From: Salvelinus alpinus
Taxonomy: Eukaryota; Chordata; Actinopteri; Salmoniformes; Salmonidae
DNA: 64,000 nt
Direction: 5' to 3'
Assembly: GCF_045679555.1 (NCBI RefSeq)
Contig: NC_092098.1
Span: 16,444,538-16,508,537 of the forward strand
Shown: in pieces, positions 34,215 to 45,332 of the stretch
Layout of the letters: every line of letters begins with the position of its first letter
How positions within the stretch are numbered: the first letter of the stretch is position 1
Position numbers and translations under genes: made by a program
Notes under the pieces: generated by a model
Told to the model about the DNA's origin: nothing
Database searches by the model: none
The model's input: the letters and a program-made list of their open reading frames with translations, nothing else

Positions 34215-36660
34215 GCCCTGGTGTCCTACCTGGTCGCATACCAGGTTGACCGGGGTGCCGGCGTTGGACATCTGCGACGCCTGGGTCCAGGTGTCCGACC
34301 GGGCTCTCTTCCAGGTATGACGACAGTGACGGACAAACATCTGGGCCGAAGGTATGCCAACCTCTTCCTCCTGCTCAGGGAAGAGCGGGGACTGATACCC
34401 CAGGAAACACTCAAAGGGCGATAGACCAATGGCAGAGCAAGGAAGGGTGTTACGGGCGTATTCGACCCACACTAGTTGTTGGCTCCAGGAGGTGGGGTTG
34501 GCGGAGACCAGGCAGCGCAGAGTTGTCTGCAGGTTTTGGTTGGCTCGCTCCGACTGGCCGTTGGACTGGGGGTGGAACACGGAGGCTGGCCGATGACCCA
34601 ATGAGTGTGCAGAATGTTTTCCAGAACCGGGACGAGAACTGAGGACCCCGGTCGGAGACAGTGTACACTGGCAGTCCATGGATCCAGAAGACGTGCTGCA
34701 CCATGACCTGGGCCATCAGGGATATGTGACCCCAGGGACGGTGAGGGACAGACAGAGGTTGAAGGAGACCAGCCGGAGCTTGCAGAGGAGTCTTGTTCTG
34801 TGCACAGATCCGGTGACAAACGCAGAGATGTCAGGAACCATGGTAGGCCACCAAATGTGTTGTCGCACAAAGGCCAGGGTCCGCTGGGAGCACGGATGGC
34901 AGGCAAGCCTGGAGGAGTGTGCCCACTCCAGGACCGAGGAGCGGACCGCGTCAGGAATGAACATCCGGTTATCTGGGCCCCCCCCGGCTGGGAACGCTGT
35001 GCCTCACGAACGTGCTTCCCTATTCCCCAGCTGAGTGCCGTCACCAGGCATGAGGTGGGAAGGATGGACTCGGGTTCCGAGGTTGAAGCAGTGGGGCTAT
35101 AGCGGCGTGACATCGCATCCGGCTTGACATTCTTGGATCCTGCCCGGTATGAGAGAGAGAAGTTGAACCGGGTGAACAGCAGGCCCCACCTAGCTTGCCT
35201 GGAATTGAGGCGCTTGGCGGTGCGGAGATATTCCAGGTTCTTGTGGTCAGTCCACACAATGAACGGATGTTCTGCCCCCTCCAGCCAGTGCCTCCAATCC
35301 TCCAGCATCATCTTCACCGCGAGAAGGTCACGATTCCCCACATCGTAGTTCCTCTCCGTGGCGTTGAGGCGGTGGGAGAAGAAGGAGCAGGGATGTAAAT
35401 TGAGGTCAAGGGCAGAACGCTGGGACAGGACAGCCCCCACTCCGACATCCGAAGCATCGGCCTCCACCACGAACTGTCGGGACAGGTCAGGATGAACCAA
35501 GATGGGAGCTGTGGTGACGCGGGGTTTGAGATCCCGGAACGCCCGGTCAACAGCTGGGGACCACGTGAACAGAGGCTTGGGAGAGGTGAGTGCAGACAGT
35601 GGGGAAGCCAGGGTGCTGTAACCTCGGATAAAGTGGCGATAAAAGTTGGAGAATCCCAGAAAACGTTACAGCTGCACCCTGGACGTAGGCTGGGGCAAAT
35701 AAACCACCGCTCTCACCTTTCCGGGATCCATCTGTACAATCCCTGCAGCGATGATGTAACCCAGAAAGGGGATGGTGGAGCGATGGAATTCCCACTTCTC
35801 TGCTTTAAAAAAAAGCTGGTTCTCCAGGAGGCGTTGGAGAACCTGTCGGACGTGGAGCATGTGTTCATGGGCGGAGTGGGAGAAGATGAGGATGTCATCG
35901 AGGTAGACAAAGACAAACCGGTTCAACATGTCACAGAGAACATCATTAACCAGAGCCTGGAACACAGCAAGGGTGTTGGTAAGCCCAAATGGCATGACCA
36001 GATACTCGTAGTGACCGCTGGCCGTGTTGAAGGCAGTCTTCCACTTGTCCCCTTCCCGTATCCGCACCAGGTGTTAGGCGTTCCGTAGGTCCAGCTTGGA
36101 GAACACGGTGGCCCCCTGGAGCGGCTCGAAGGCAGAGGAGATGGCGGGTAGCGGTTCTTCACCGTGATGTCATTTAGACCCTGGTAGTCAATGCACGGGC
36201 GCAGAGTTTTGTCCTTCTTCTCCGCAAAGAAGAACCCTGCGCCGGCGGGGAAGGCAGAAGGACGGATGAACCCTGCAGCTAGGGAGTCCTCGATGTAGGT
36301 CTCCGTAGCCTTGGTCTCCGGACCCAATAGAGTACAGTCGTCCACGGGCGGAGTGGTGCCTGGGAGAAGGTCAATTCCGCAGTCATATGGTCAGTGCTAC
36401 GGAAGCGAAGTGGCCCGAGCCTTACTGAACACCTCCCGGAGGTCCTGGTACTCCGCGGGAATGGGGGAGAGGTCTGGGGCAACTTCCGAGCCAACAGGAA
36501 GACGTCCCGGGGCAGTCTGCGCTGACTTCAGGCAATGGGCGTGGCAGAACTGGCTCCAGCCCATGATGGCACCAGCAGACCAGTCAATGAGGGGATTGTG
36601 TCGCTGGAGCCAGGAGAATCCCAATACCACGGGGACCTGAGGAGACTTAATGAGCAGTAT
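34215..36660 (-). mobile_element. Ty3/gypsy retrotransposon pol relic
   Basis: Minus-strand order is protease end, RT, RNase H, integrase, as in Ty3/gypsy. Protease/linker: MVLGFSWLQRHNPLIDW (36630). [21 protein letters not shown] (about 36220) and [13 protein letters not shown] (YLDD catalytic box, about 35900). RNase [20 protein letters not shown] (about 35465) and [10 protein letters not shown]. Integrase: [19 protein letters not shown] (about 34870), [20 protein letters not shown]. At least three frameshifts divide it. The gag region and both LTRs are absent, so it is a decayed fragment. The left end stops at a C-homopolymer (34198-34210) against the repeat at 33706-34195. Confidence -1.
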
Positions 36661-37456
36661 ACTAAAGTGATAATGTAATGTGTTAATATAGGCCTAGGCT
36701 ACTTTAGCCATCCTTCCAAACTTTATCAATTTGTTTTTCAATGTAATAGGCCAATTTATCATTTAATTTTTTTAATGTCGATTCATATTAACAATTAACA
36801 CACGTTTGGCAAGCTATATATCTCACATGATGACCATTTGGAAAACAAAACAGCTTTTTTAACACAATAGCATCCTCATCTGGACTGAAGTTGAATGGCA
36901 TTTGGTTCCTCATATCCAAATGACCATTATTATGTTCATATGTAGGTGTAGCCTATATCTTTCTTTGTTCTTTGCCTGTTTTGATTATATTTGTATTTTC
37001 ATACATGGAACAAAACACAATGGTATCTACTGTTTATCCTGGAATTATTTTATTCAATAATCTACTCAATCATGATAACATTGCATTGTTTCAGCTCAGT
37101 CAGTAGGGCTGAATCTGTTGTGAAAGTCAGTTAGATAAGCAGAAAACACAGCTCAAATCAGCTCAGTAGCAATTTTATACAGCATTGATTAATGGCAGGG
37201 ATGAAAGATGTCTGATACACAGTATTTAAAAGTCAATCACATCAATTAAAACCAAACAAAACATCTTCATGACACCCCCAAAAAATGTATGACAAAAAAA
37301 ATCCTGTAGATCGAATTTACCAAACCAAAGTGTTTGATTATGAAATGAGCTCCCAGTTCTACAAGGCATTGTTTTTTTTTTGTGACCAACTTTTTATTTC
37401 GTTTTTTCAGAAGGGGGGGTTACAGGTACAGTACAGGTATAACAAGTCATATAGAC
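36661..37456. other. No gene recognised
   Basis: AT-rich DNA with no supported feature. Confidence -1.
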
Positions 37457-37458
37457 TA

Positions 37459-39161
37459 CCGGTCCAAAAAATTTGAACACCTACTCATTCAAGGGTTTTT
37501 CTTTATTTTTACTATTTTCTACATTGTAGAATAATAATGAAGACATCAAAACTATGAAATAACACATATGGAATCATGTAGTAACCAAAGAAGTGTTAAA
37601 CAAATCTAAATATATTTTATATTTGACATTCTTCAAATAGCCACCCTTTGCCTTGATGACAACTTTGCACACTTGGCATTCTCTCAACCAGCTTCACCTG
37701 GAATGCTTTTCCAACAGTCTTGAAGGAGTTCCCAGATATGCTGAGCACTTGTTGGCTGCTTTTCCTTCACTCTGCGGTCCAACTCATCCAAAACGATCTC
37801 AATTTAGTTGAGGTTGGGTGATTGTGGAGGCCAGGTCATCGGATGCAGCACTCCATCACTCTCCTTCTTGGTAAAATAGCCCTTACACAGCCTGGAGGTG
37901 TGATGGGTCATTGTCCTGTTGAAAAACAAATGATAGTCCCACTAAGCGCAAACCAGATGGGATGGTGTATCGCTGCAGAATGCTGTGGTAGCCATGCTGG
38001 TTAAGTGTGCCTTGAATTCTAAATAAATCACAGACAGTGTCCACAGCAAAGCAGCCCACACCATAACACCTCCTCCCCCTCCATGCTTTATGGTGGGAAA
38101 TACACATGCAGAGATCATCCGTTCACCCACACCACGTCTCACAAAGACACGGCGGTTGGAACCAAAAATCTCCAATTTGGACTCCAGAACAGACTCCAGA
38201 CCAAAGGACAAATTTCCACCGGTCTAATGTCCATTGCTCATGTTTCTTGGCCCCAACAAGTCTCTTCTTATTATTGGTGTCCTTTCAGTAGTTGTTATTT
38301 GCAACAATTTGACCATGAAGGCCTGATTCACGCAGTCTCCTCTGAACAGTTGATGTTGAGATGTGCCTGTTACTTGAACTCTGTGAAGCATTTATTTGGG
38401 ATGCAATCTGAGGTGCATTTAACTCTAATAAACGTATCCTCTGCATCAGAGGTAACTCTGGGTCTTCCATTCTTGTGGCGGTCCTCGTGAGAGCCAGTTT
38501 CATCATAGCGCTTGATGGTTTATGCGACTGAATTTGAAGAAACTTTCAAAGTTCTTGAAATGTTCCATCTTGACTGACCTTCATGTCTTAAAGTAATGAT
38601 TGGCTCATTCATCCCCCTCCTCTCCCCTGTAACTATTCCCCAGGTCGTTGCTGCAAATGAGAACGTGTTCTCAGTCAACTTACCTGGTAAAATAACGGTA
38701 AAATAAATAAAAAATGATACACTGTTTTTATTTTCTTATTTGAACTGTTCTTGCCATAATATGGACTTCGTCTTTTACCAAATAGGGCTATATTCTGTAT
38801 ACATCCCCCCTACCTTGTCACAACAAAACTGATTGACTCGACAGCATTAAGAAGGATAGAAATTCCACAAATTAACTTTTAAGAAGGCACATCTGTTAAT
38901 TGAAATGCATTCCAGGTGACTACCTCATGAAGCTCGTTGAGAGAATGCCAAGAGTGTGCAAAGCTGTCATCAAGGCAACTATTTGAAGAATCTCAAATAT
39001 AAAATATATTCAGATTTGTTTAACACTTTTTTTGGTTACTACATGATTCCATATATGTTATTTCATAGTTTTGATGTCTTCAGTATTATTCTACAATGTA
39101 GAAAATAGTAAAAATAAAGAAAAACCCTTGAATGAGTAGGTGTTCTAAAACTTTTGGCCGG
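37459..39161 (-). mobile_element. Tc1/mariner element with about 190-bp TIRs
   Basis: Termini CCGGTCCAAAA (37459) and, inverted, CCGGCCAAAAG (39161) lie between TA dinucleotides (37457-37458 and 39162-39163). The inverted similarity runs about 190 bp inward, to TTCTTCAAATAG. Minus-strand transposase remnants: 38285-38506 ([29 protein letters not shown], the second helix-turn-helix) and 37883-38211 ([22 protein letters not shown] with the catalytic Asp). The frames are broken. A LINE/SINE tail interrupts it at about 38604-38721. Confidence -1.
38604..38721 (+). mobile_element. LINE/SINE 3' tail nested in Tc1
   Basis: The stretch GAGAACGTGTTCTCAGTCA, CTTACCTGGTAAAATAA matches the shared SINE/LINE tail at 20597-20645 and 53600-53640. 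AATGAT occurs on both sides (38597-38602, 38713-38718), a possible target duplication. It is a very short 5'-truncated insertion. Confidence -1.
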
Positions 39162-39591
39162 TAGTGTGTGTATAAAATGCAAATATATATATATATATTC
39201 AGTTATCATATTTGCATTTTATATTTTCTTGTACCTGTAGGCTGCCACTCAAAGAAAAACAACACAACAAAAACAGACAAATGCAGACAAAGATAAACAG
39301 TATCAACATGTTTGTATTATTCTGTATGCAAAGAAAATAAACAAAAAAGGCTCCCCTCCCCAACCCATCCCCCCCAGTTCCCATCCACCTGCCCACCCAC
39401 ATCCTCCCTCCCCACCCAGAACCCCCCAGTTGGAGCAGTCCTCCATAAGAATGAATGGAGTTTTACAGTATTTCAATTAAATATTTCAAGGACAAAATTA
39501 CATGTATTTAAGAATGTTGTTGTTGTCAAGGGGACAGTAACTACTCTAAAAAATATACTTTAACTTTAAAATGTTTTTATATACAGTACCA

Positions 39592-39745
39592 GTCAAAAGT
39601 TTGGACACACCTACTCATTCAAGGGTTTTTCTTTATTTTTACTATTTTCTACATTGTAGAATAATAGTGAAGATATCAAAACGATTAAATAACACATTCT
39701 TCAAAGTAGCCACCCTTTGCCTTGATTACAGCTTTGCACACTCCT
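39592..39745. repeat. Solo end of the long-TIR Tc1 family
   Basis: AGTTTGGACACACCTACTC, TCAAGGGTTTTTCTTTATTT and CTACATTGTAGAATAAT match the terminal 150 bp of the element at 37459. Only one end is present. Confidence -1.
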
Positions 39746-41148
39746 GGTGTTCTCTCACTCACCTGCTCTCAAGATACCTTGTTAAAGTTACTAAAGTAAT
39801 CTTCTAATCAAGAGAAAGGGGATGTTTTCTCTTAGATTTTCTAGATATTAGCATGAGGTAAAACTGGTATTGTACTAAGAAGAACATTTTATGACAAAAA
39901 TTGCCAACAAACCTCTTTTGTAATAATAACTTAATAAATTGTACAAATGTATTTGTATATTATATATGTTGAAATTGTGGCAAGTATTATTTCCTTTTGA
40001 AACCATTTAATTGGTTATATTACAGATGTGATATGAATAGTTGGGTCGTTCAACAATATTAGTGCTTTCTGCATCACTTTGACATTCTAAGTAAAAGTTT
40101 TGCACAAATAAAAGCCTGTTATATTTAATGAAGTGCCCTGTAATATAGACCACATGGAAAATTCAATCAATCTCAATTTATATGAATTAAAGACTTGCTA
40201 AAGTGCCTCTGTGCATCCTCTGTGACTTTTAGGAAGATTTTTAACCCACTTAACCACAACATTTCTCCAAGTTTTCACCATCATTATAAAGCCCTAGTTA
40301 TGTTGTAAAGTCATTTCTGAAGAGTATTATTTATTTTATGTTATTAGTGATTCATTTTAAGATTCTTTTTTTTAGGTCAACCCTGTTATGTCAACTGGAC
40401 TGTTTGAGTATGGTTAAACTATTCAAAAGAGACATTGAACATGATCTCATAGTCAAATCATTGTGTAAATGCCAGTTCTACTCTTTATGACCATTTTCTG
40501 GTGTTTTGTGGTGGAAAACCAAAGCAGGTCCAGCATAACACATCAATCCTATTACCCATAGATAGGCCAGAAATGATTTAACAATTAAACATTTTTGGTG
40601 AAGCTTGCATTCAATTGCCCCTCCCTGTTGCACACAACAAGCTTCCATTCCCCCTGTCACAAGGGGATTTATGGCTGATTCAAGATTAAATTATCAACCC
40701 TGTTACGGTCAACCATGTTACTTTATTTGGCACTTATTAGGCACATACTATAGTCGTTTGTTTTATGTAACCTATTGAAATGGGCAAATATGTTTTTCAG
40801 TAAGTTGAATATGTGCTCTTTATGATAGAATGTTAAAATTAGGTGATATAAAAAAAATTCAATACTCAAACGGCACCTAATTGGTGGAACGACCAAGTTA
40901 CCAAAGTGGTTGCACATTAAAGTTGATAATTTCTACCCATGTACACACAGAAATGTCCGCACATACAGTTTTCAATGCTTTTGCGGGCTATGGGTACTCC
41001 TATGGAATTTCTAAAGATTCACTGCAAAAGACTCAAAGGACTGTTACTTTTGTAGTCTTACTGTAAACAACTGTAATCCATCTTCAGTTGATTGGAGGAA
41101 GCAAAAGAAGAATATTCAACGGAAAGAAAAAATACACAGTTTGACAGT
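39746..41148. other. Connexin 3' flank
   Basis: AT-rich. Minus-strand AATAAA at 40727-40722 lies about 420 bp past the connexin stop and could be its polyadenylation signal. No other gene recognised. Confidence -1.
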
Positions 41149-42327
41149 TCACAGCCAGGATTTCTTGCCTCTGCCTATTTTAGTTATGTTGGCTAGTTTG
41201 GCCTTAGTGCGTTCTTTCTCATCTGGGCTTCTCTTGGAGGTGCACTCTACTGTGGAGTCCGTCTCGAAGGAGATGGCTGGGGTGTGGGTGGGCAACACAC
41301 CACTGCTCTTCTCCTGGGACATGGGAGGGGAGGTCTGCAGGACCACCCTGCCTCGTAGGGAGTGTTTGAGCTGCAGCAGCAGAGGGTTGTTGTGGTTGTG
41401 ATACAGGTCCACAAGTTCCACAGGGTCCCGCTCTGGCTCGCAGCATGTAGAGCAGGCAGAGCACAGCACACGGAAAATATAGACCCAGCCCAGGTAGTGC
41501 AGCTCCACAATGTTCAGGATGAAGCATCCCAGGCTGATGCTGAACATGAAGTTGAGGAAGATGGTCTTCTCCGTGGCACGAGACACAAAACAGTCAGTCC
41601 GGTTAGGACAGGGGTAGGTCTCACAGCGGAACAGTTGAGGCACTTCAAAGCCAAACAGGTAGTACTGGCCCAGTAGGAAGGCTATCTCCATGACGGAGCG
41701 CAGCACCACGTGGATGATGTAGGTCAGCAGCACTTGGCTGGACAGCTCGGTGGGATCCTTCCCCACCTCCTTCAAGTCCTCCTCCAGCAGGCTCTGCTCC
41801 ACACACTCCCCCTCCCGGGCGCCCCACTCCTTCTCATAGCAGGGGTTGAAGGAGCGGTTGCTGGCCTCCCGGGCGCTCCACTCCTTCTCATAGCAGGGGT
41901 TGAAGGAGCGGTTTCTGGCCTCCAGGGCTTCCCCATCCTCCACCCCTACATGTTTGAGACTTTCGCTTGCAGGAGGAGGCTTAGCAACCTCCTGGATCTT
42001 CTCAGTCTCTAACTTCTCATCCTTGGCTATCTTGTGCAACACGTAGACAATGTAGAAGATAGACGGTGTGGAGACGAGCACTATCTGGAAGACCCAGAAG
42101 CGCAGGTGTGAGACGGGGGCGAAGGTGTCGTAGCAGACGTTGTTGCAACCAGGCTGCAGGGTGTTGCAGGTGAACTTGGACTGCTCATCGCTGTACACTG
42201 CGTCCCCCACCAGGGTCACCAGCAGGATGCGGAAGATGAGGAGCATGGTCAGCCAGATCTTGCCGATCACCGTGGAGTGGTTCTGAACCTCCGTTAAGAA
42301 GCGACCAAGAATGGACCAGTCTCCCAT
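41149..42327 (-). CDS. Connexin (gap junction protein), delta/gamma-like
   Basis: A 392-residue connexin, the subunit of gap-junction channels that link the cytoplasm of adjacent cells; six form a hemichannel in the plasma membrane. N-terminus MGDWSILGRF; four membrane segments at about 21-41, 74-94, 200-222 and 256-280. First extracellular loop Cys54-x6-Cys61-x3-Cys65 (CNTLQPGC), second loop Cys235-x4-Cys240-x5-Cys246 with SRATEKTIF, where most connexins have SRPTEKT. The cytoplasmic loop (about 100-198) has two 18-residue tandem copies at 136-153 and 154-171. The CNTLQPGC and ELHYLGW stretches favour the delta (GJD) group; FAPVSHLRFWVFQI is gamma-like. I cannot name the orthologue safely. 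The coding exon is uninterrupted, as in most connexins, and the ATG has A at -3 and G at +4. An acceptor-like site lies 8 bp upstream. Confidence -1.
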   Translation of the reverse strand: MGDWSILGRFLTEVQNHSTVIGKIWLTMLLIFRILLVTLVGDAVYSDEQSKFTCNTLQPGCNNVCYDTFAPVSHLRFWVFQIVLVSTPSIFYIVYVLHKIAKDEKLETEKIQEVAKPPPASESLKHVGVEDGEALEARNRSFNPCYEKEWSAREASNRSFNPCYEKEWGAREGECVEQSLLEEDLKEVGKDPTELSSQVLLTYIIHVVLRSVMEIAFLLGQYYLFGFEVPQLFRCETYPCPNRTDCFVSRATEKTIFLNFMFSISLGCFILNIVELHYLGWVYIFRVLCSACSTCCEPERDPVELVDLYHNHNNPLLLQLKHSLRGRVVLQTSPPMSQEKSSGVLPTHTPAISFETDSTVECTSKRSPDEKERTKAKLANITKIGRGKKSWL

Positions 42328-42334
42328 TTCTTAA

Positions 42335-42362
42335 CCTGGGGGAACACAGATGAAAAACAAAC
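42335..42362 (-). other. Likely 3' splice site of connexin 5' UTR intron
   Basis: On the minus strand a tract of TTTGTTTTTC and TGTGTTCCCCCAG ends 8 nt before the ATG (exon begins at 42335, GTTAAGAAATGG). Connexin genes commonly have a non-coding first exon spliced to one coding exon, so this is a good acceptor. The upstream exon was not identified. Confidence -1.
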
Positions 42363-42889
42363 AGCAGAGGCCTATGGTGTGTTGATCCCACCACACTACA
42401 ATATTATGCCCCACAGACAAATCAACATTAGTGCTACAGTCTTTGAAGGAGTGAAACATGGATGGAACCTGCGCATCTGCAGCACTGATGTATTTCCTTG
42501 TAATCTATCAAGGTCTTTAATGAGTGAGCCATCAGCACAGTTTAGTCTCACTACTGAAAATGAAGTGTCTATTGCGGGAGGGGCACATGCTAAGTCAGCA
42601 GAACCATGAAGCCATAAAACAGGTCAACACATAATATGTCATCCAACATCCATAAGAGGGCCAGCAAAATACTTTCACAATGTCACACAACATACTTAAG
42701 ACACAGTATACTGTAGGCTATGTTGGAACAGGTCGCTATGTGTTATGTAGATGTACTTTGTTTAATATACAGTATGTGTTGTTTAAATTAGGGATCTGGG
42801 ATATTCTAAATAACATGAGAAAATGCTTAATTTGATACATGAAATGATTATGTAGAAAGAGAAAATTAAATATTGGTTACTCTCCATAA

Positions 42890-43112
42890 TACAGACAGAC
42901 ACAACTCTTCATTATCCCTGACAGACACCGCTCTTCATTATCCCTGACAGACACATCTCTTCATTATCCCTGACAGACACCGCTCTTCATTATCCCTGAC
43001 AGACACCGCTCTACATTATCCCTGACAGGCACCGCTCTACATTATCCCTGACAGGCACCACTCTACATTATCCCTGACAGACACAGCTCTACATTATTCC
43101 TGACAGACACAC
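42890..43112. repeat. 26-bp minisatellite upstream of connexin
   Basis: About eight copies of a CTCTTCATTATCCCTGACAG + ACACCG unit, with the right-hand copies changed to CTCTACATT. If the connexin acceptor is real, this lies within its 5' UTR intron or promoter region. Confidence -1.
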
Positions 43113-44150
43113 AAACTACAGTACATCATGAACTAATAATAACAATACCTCAATAATTGTATAAATGTACACTTTGTAAATGTAGCCTACCCCTCCACTC
43201 AACCTATTCAACAACAGTCCATAGTGAAAAGGAAAACACTGACTGCAGACTGTCATTGTCCAAAAAGAAAATCCTAATGATTGATTTCTGGAGGAACTTA
43301 CCTTGGGAAAATGTCTTTCTTTCCGATCCAAATCTGGAAAAATGCCAAAGCAAGCAATCTGCATAACTATCTTTGAAGTGGGAGCTGGTCGTTGGACATT
43401 ATGGAGTCTATGGAGCTGGATGAGGAGAGAATGGGCTGACCACACATATTCCCTAACTCCATCTGAAACACTCATTGTACTGTATGTGAACAAAGGCTTT
43501 CAATGTACAGTGGGACAAAGATTTAAATGCACAATGGGGGGCACCTTTTCTAAACAGCCGTTCAGTCAAGCACAGAGTTCAAAGAACGTGCTGGAAGAAT
43601 TGTCAACAATACTAATTCGTAAATGGATATTTGTTTGCCTTTAAAAGGTAGAGCTGAGGAATTGGAATAAAAATAAATCATGTGCGACTGCTTATACACC
43701 CATACCTACTTTTACTCTTATTTACTTTAAAAGGTTATGTAATATTGTAACAGTATAATATTTACCTCATCTATCATAAATGCAATAATCACAAATTAAC
43801 CAATAAAACTAAGAATTTGCTGGATAATTGCAGAAGACAAAAGTAATTGAAAGTAATTGGAAAAATAACATTTTAAAGCATCTTCATATCAACCTCTTTA
43901 TTTCAATATAACCAGCTAAATTTGCAATGACAACTCCAGGTGGCAGTACTAGTAGGTCTACTATTGGATGTATCGTTATTCCACAGATACACTTGTCAGT
44001 GCCGCTCATAACTGTTGCTTTTACTAATTCATCCCAATGTCCTGAAACCTAGATACCAGCTGAATTATTAGAAATCCTTTAACTAAAAAGAAATAATGTT
44101 CTCATTTTCAATCCTGCTATTAATGAGGCTGGGTTAGGGCCAATTTGGTG
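43113..44150. other. No gene recognised
   Basis: No coding or repeat signal I can support. It may contain the connexin promoter or non-coding first exon. Confidence -1.
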
Positions 44151-44152
44151 TA

Positions 44153-45332
44153 CAGTGCATTCGGAAAGTATACATACCCCTTGATTTTTGACCCGTTTTG
44201 CTACGTTATAGCCTTATTCTAAAATGGATTAAATAGTTTTTCCCCTCGTCAATCTACACACAATACCAGATAATAACAAAGCAAAAACTGGTTTTCATAA
44301 AAAGTTAAATATCACATTTACATAAGTATTCAGACCCTTTACTCAGTACTTTGTTGAAGCACCTTTGGCAGCGACTAGAGCCTCGATTCTTCTTGGGTAT
44401 GAAGCTAACAGCTAGACACACCTGTATTTGGGGAGTTTCTCCCATTCTTCTCTGCAGATCCAATAAAGCTCTGTCAGGTTGGATGGGGAGCGTCGCTGCA
44501 TAGCTCTTTTCGGGTCTCTCCAGAGATGTTCGATCGTGTTCAAGTCCGGGCTCTGGCTGTGCCACTCAAGGACATTCAGAGATTTGTCCCGAAGTCACTG
44601 TGTGCTTGGGGTCATTGTCCTGTTGGAAGGTGAACCTTCACCCCAGTCAGGTCCTCTGGAGTGCTCTGGAGCAGGTTTTCATCAAGGATCTCTCTGTACT
44701 TTGCTCTGTTCATCTTTCCCTCAATCCTGACTAGTCTCCCAGTCCATGCCGATGAAAAACATCCCCACAGCATGATGCTGCCACCACCATGCTGCACTGT
44801 AGGGATGGTGCCAGGTTTCCTCCAGACGTGACGCATAGCATTTAGGCATTTAGGCCAGTTCCATCTTGTTTTCATCAGGCCAGAGAATCTTGTTTCTCAT
44901 GGTCTGAGTCCTTTTAAGTGCCGTGGCAAACTTCAAGTGAGCTGTCATGTGCCTTTTACTGAGGAGTGGCCACTCTACTATAAAATCCTGATTGGTGGAG
45001 TGCTGCAGAGATGGTTGTCCTTCTGGAAGGTTCTCCCATCTCCACAGAGGAACTCTGGAGCTCTGTCAGAGTGACCATCAGGTTTTTGGTCAAATCCCTG
45101 ACCAAGGCCCTTTTCCACGATTGCTTAGTTTGGCTGGGTGACCAGCTCTAGGAAGAGTCTTGGTGGTTCCAAACTTCTACCATTTAAAAATGATCAATGG
45201 AAACATTATCCATGTGAGCTCATTTCGAGTCTCATAGCAAAGGGTCTGAATACTTATTTAAATAAGGTATTTCTGTTTCTGTTTGTATACATTTGTAAAA
45301 ATGTCTAAACATCTGATTTTGCTTGTTCTTGA
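44153..45332 (-). mobile_element. Tc1-like element, related to the one at 1-1324
   Basis: Left end CAGTGCATTCGGAAAG follows TA at 44151-44152. Minus-strand fragments: 44612-44875 ([21 protein letters not shown]) and 44305-44565 (SLERPEKSYAATL). The right side stops near 45332 without a terminal repeat, so the element is truncated. Frameshifts separate the blocks. Confidence -1.

Noticed and set aside
35492-36088. Plus-strand 198-codon frame over the gypsy relic
   Set aside because: Antisense of the reverse transcriptase region, which reads convincingly on the minus strand.
42890-43112. CRISPR array
   Set aside because: Units are contiguous tandem copies without unique spacers, in a vertebrate genome.
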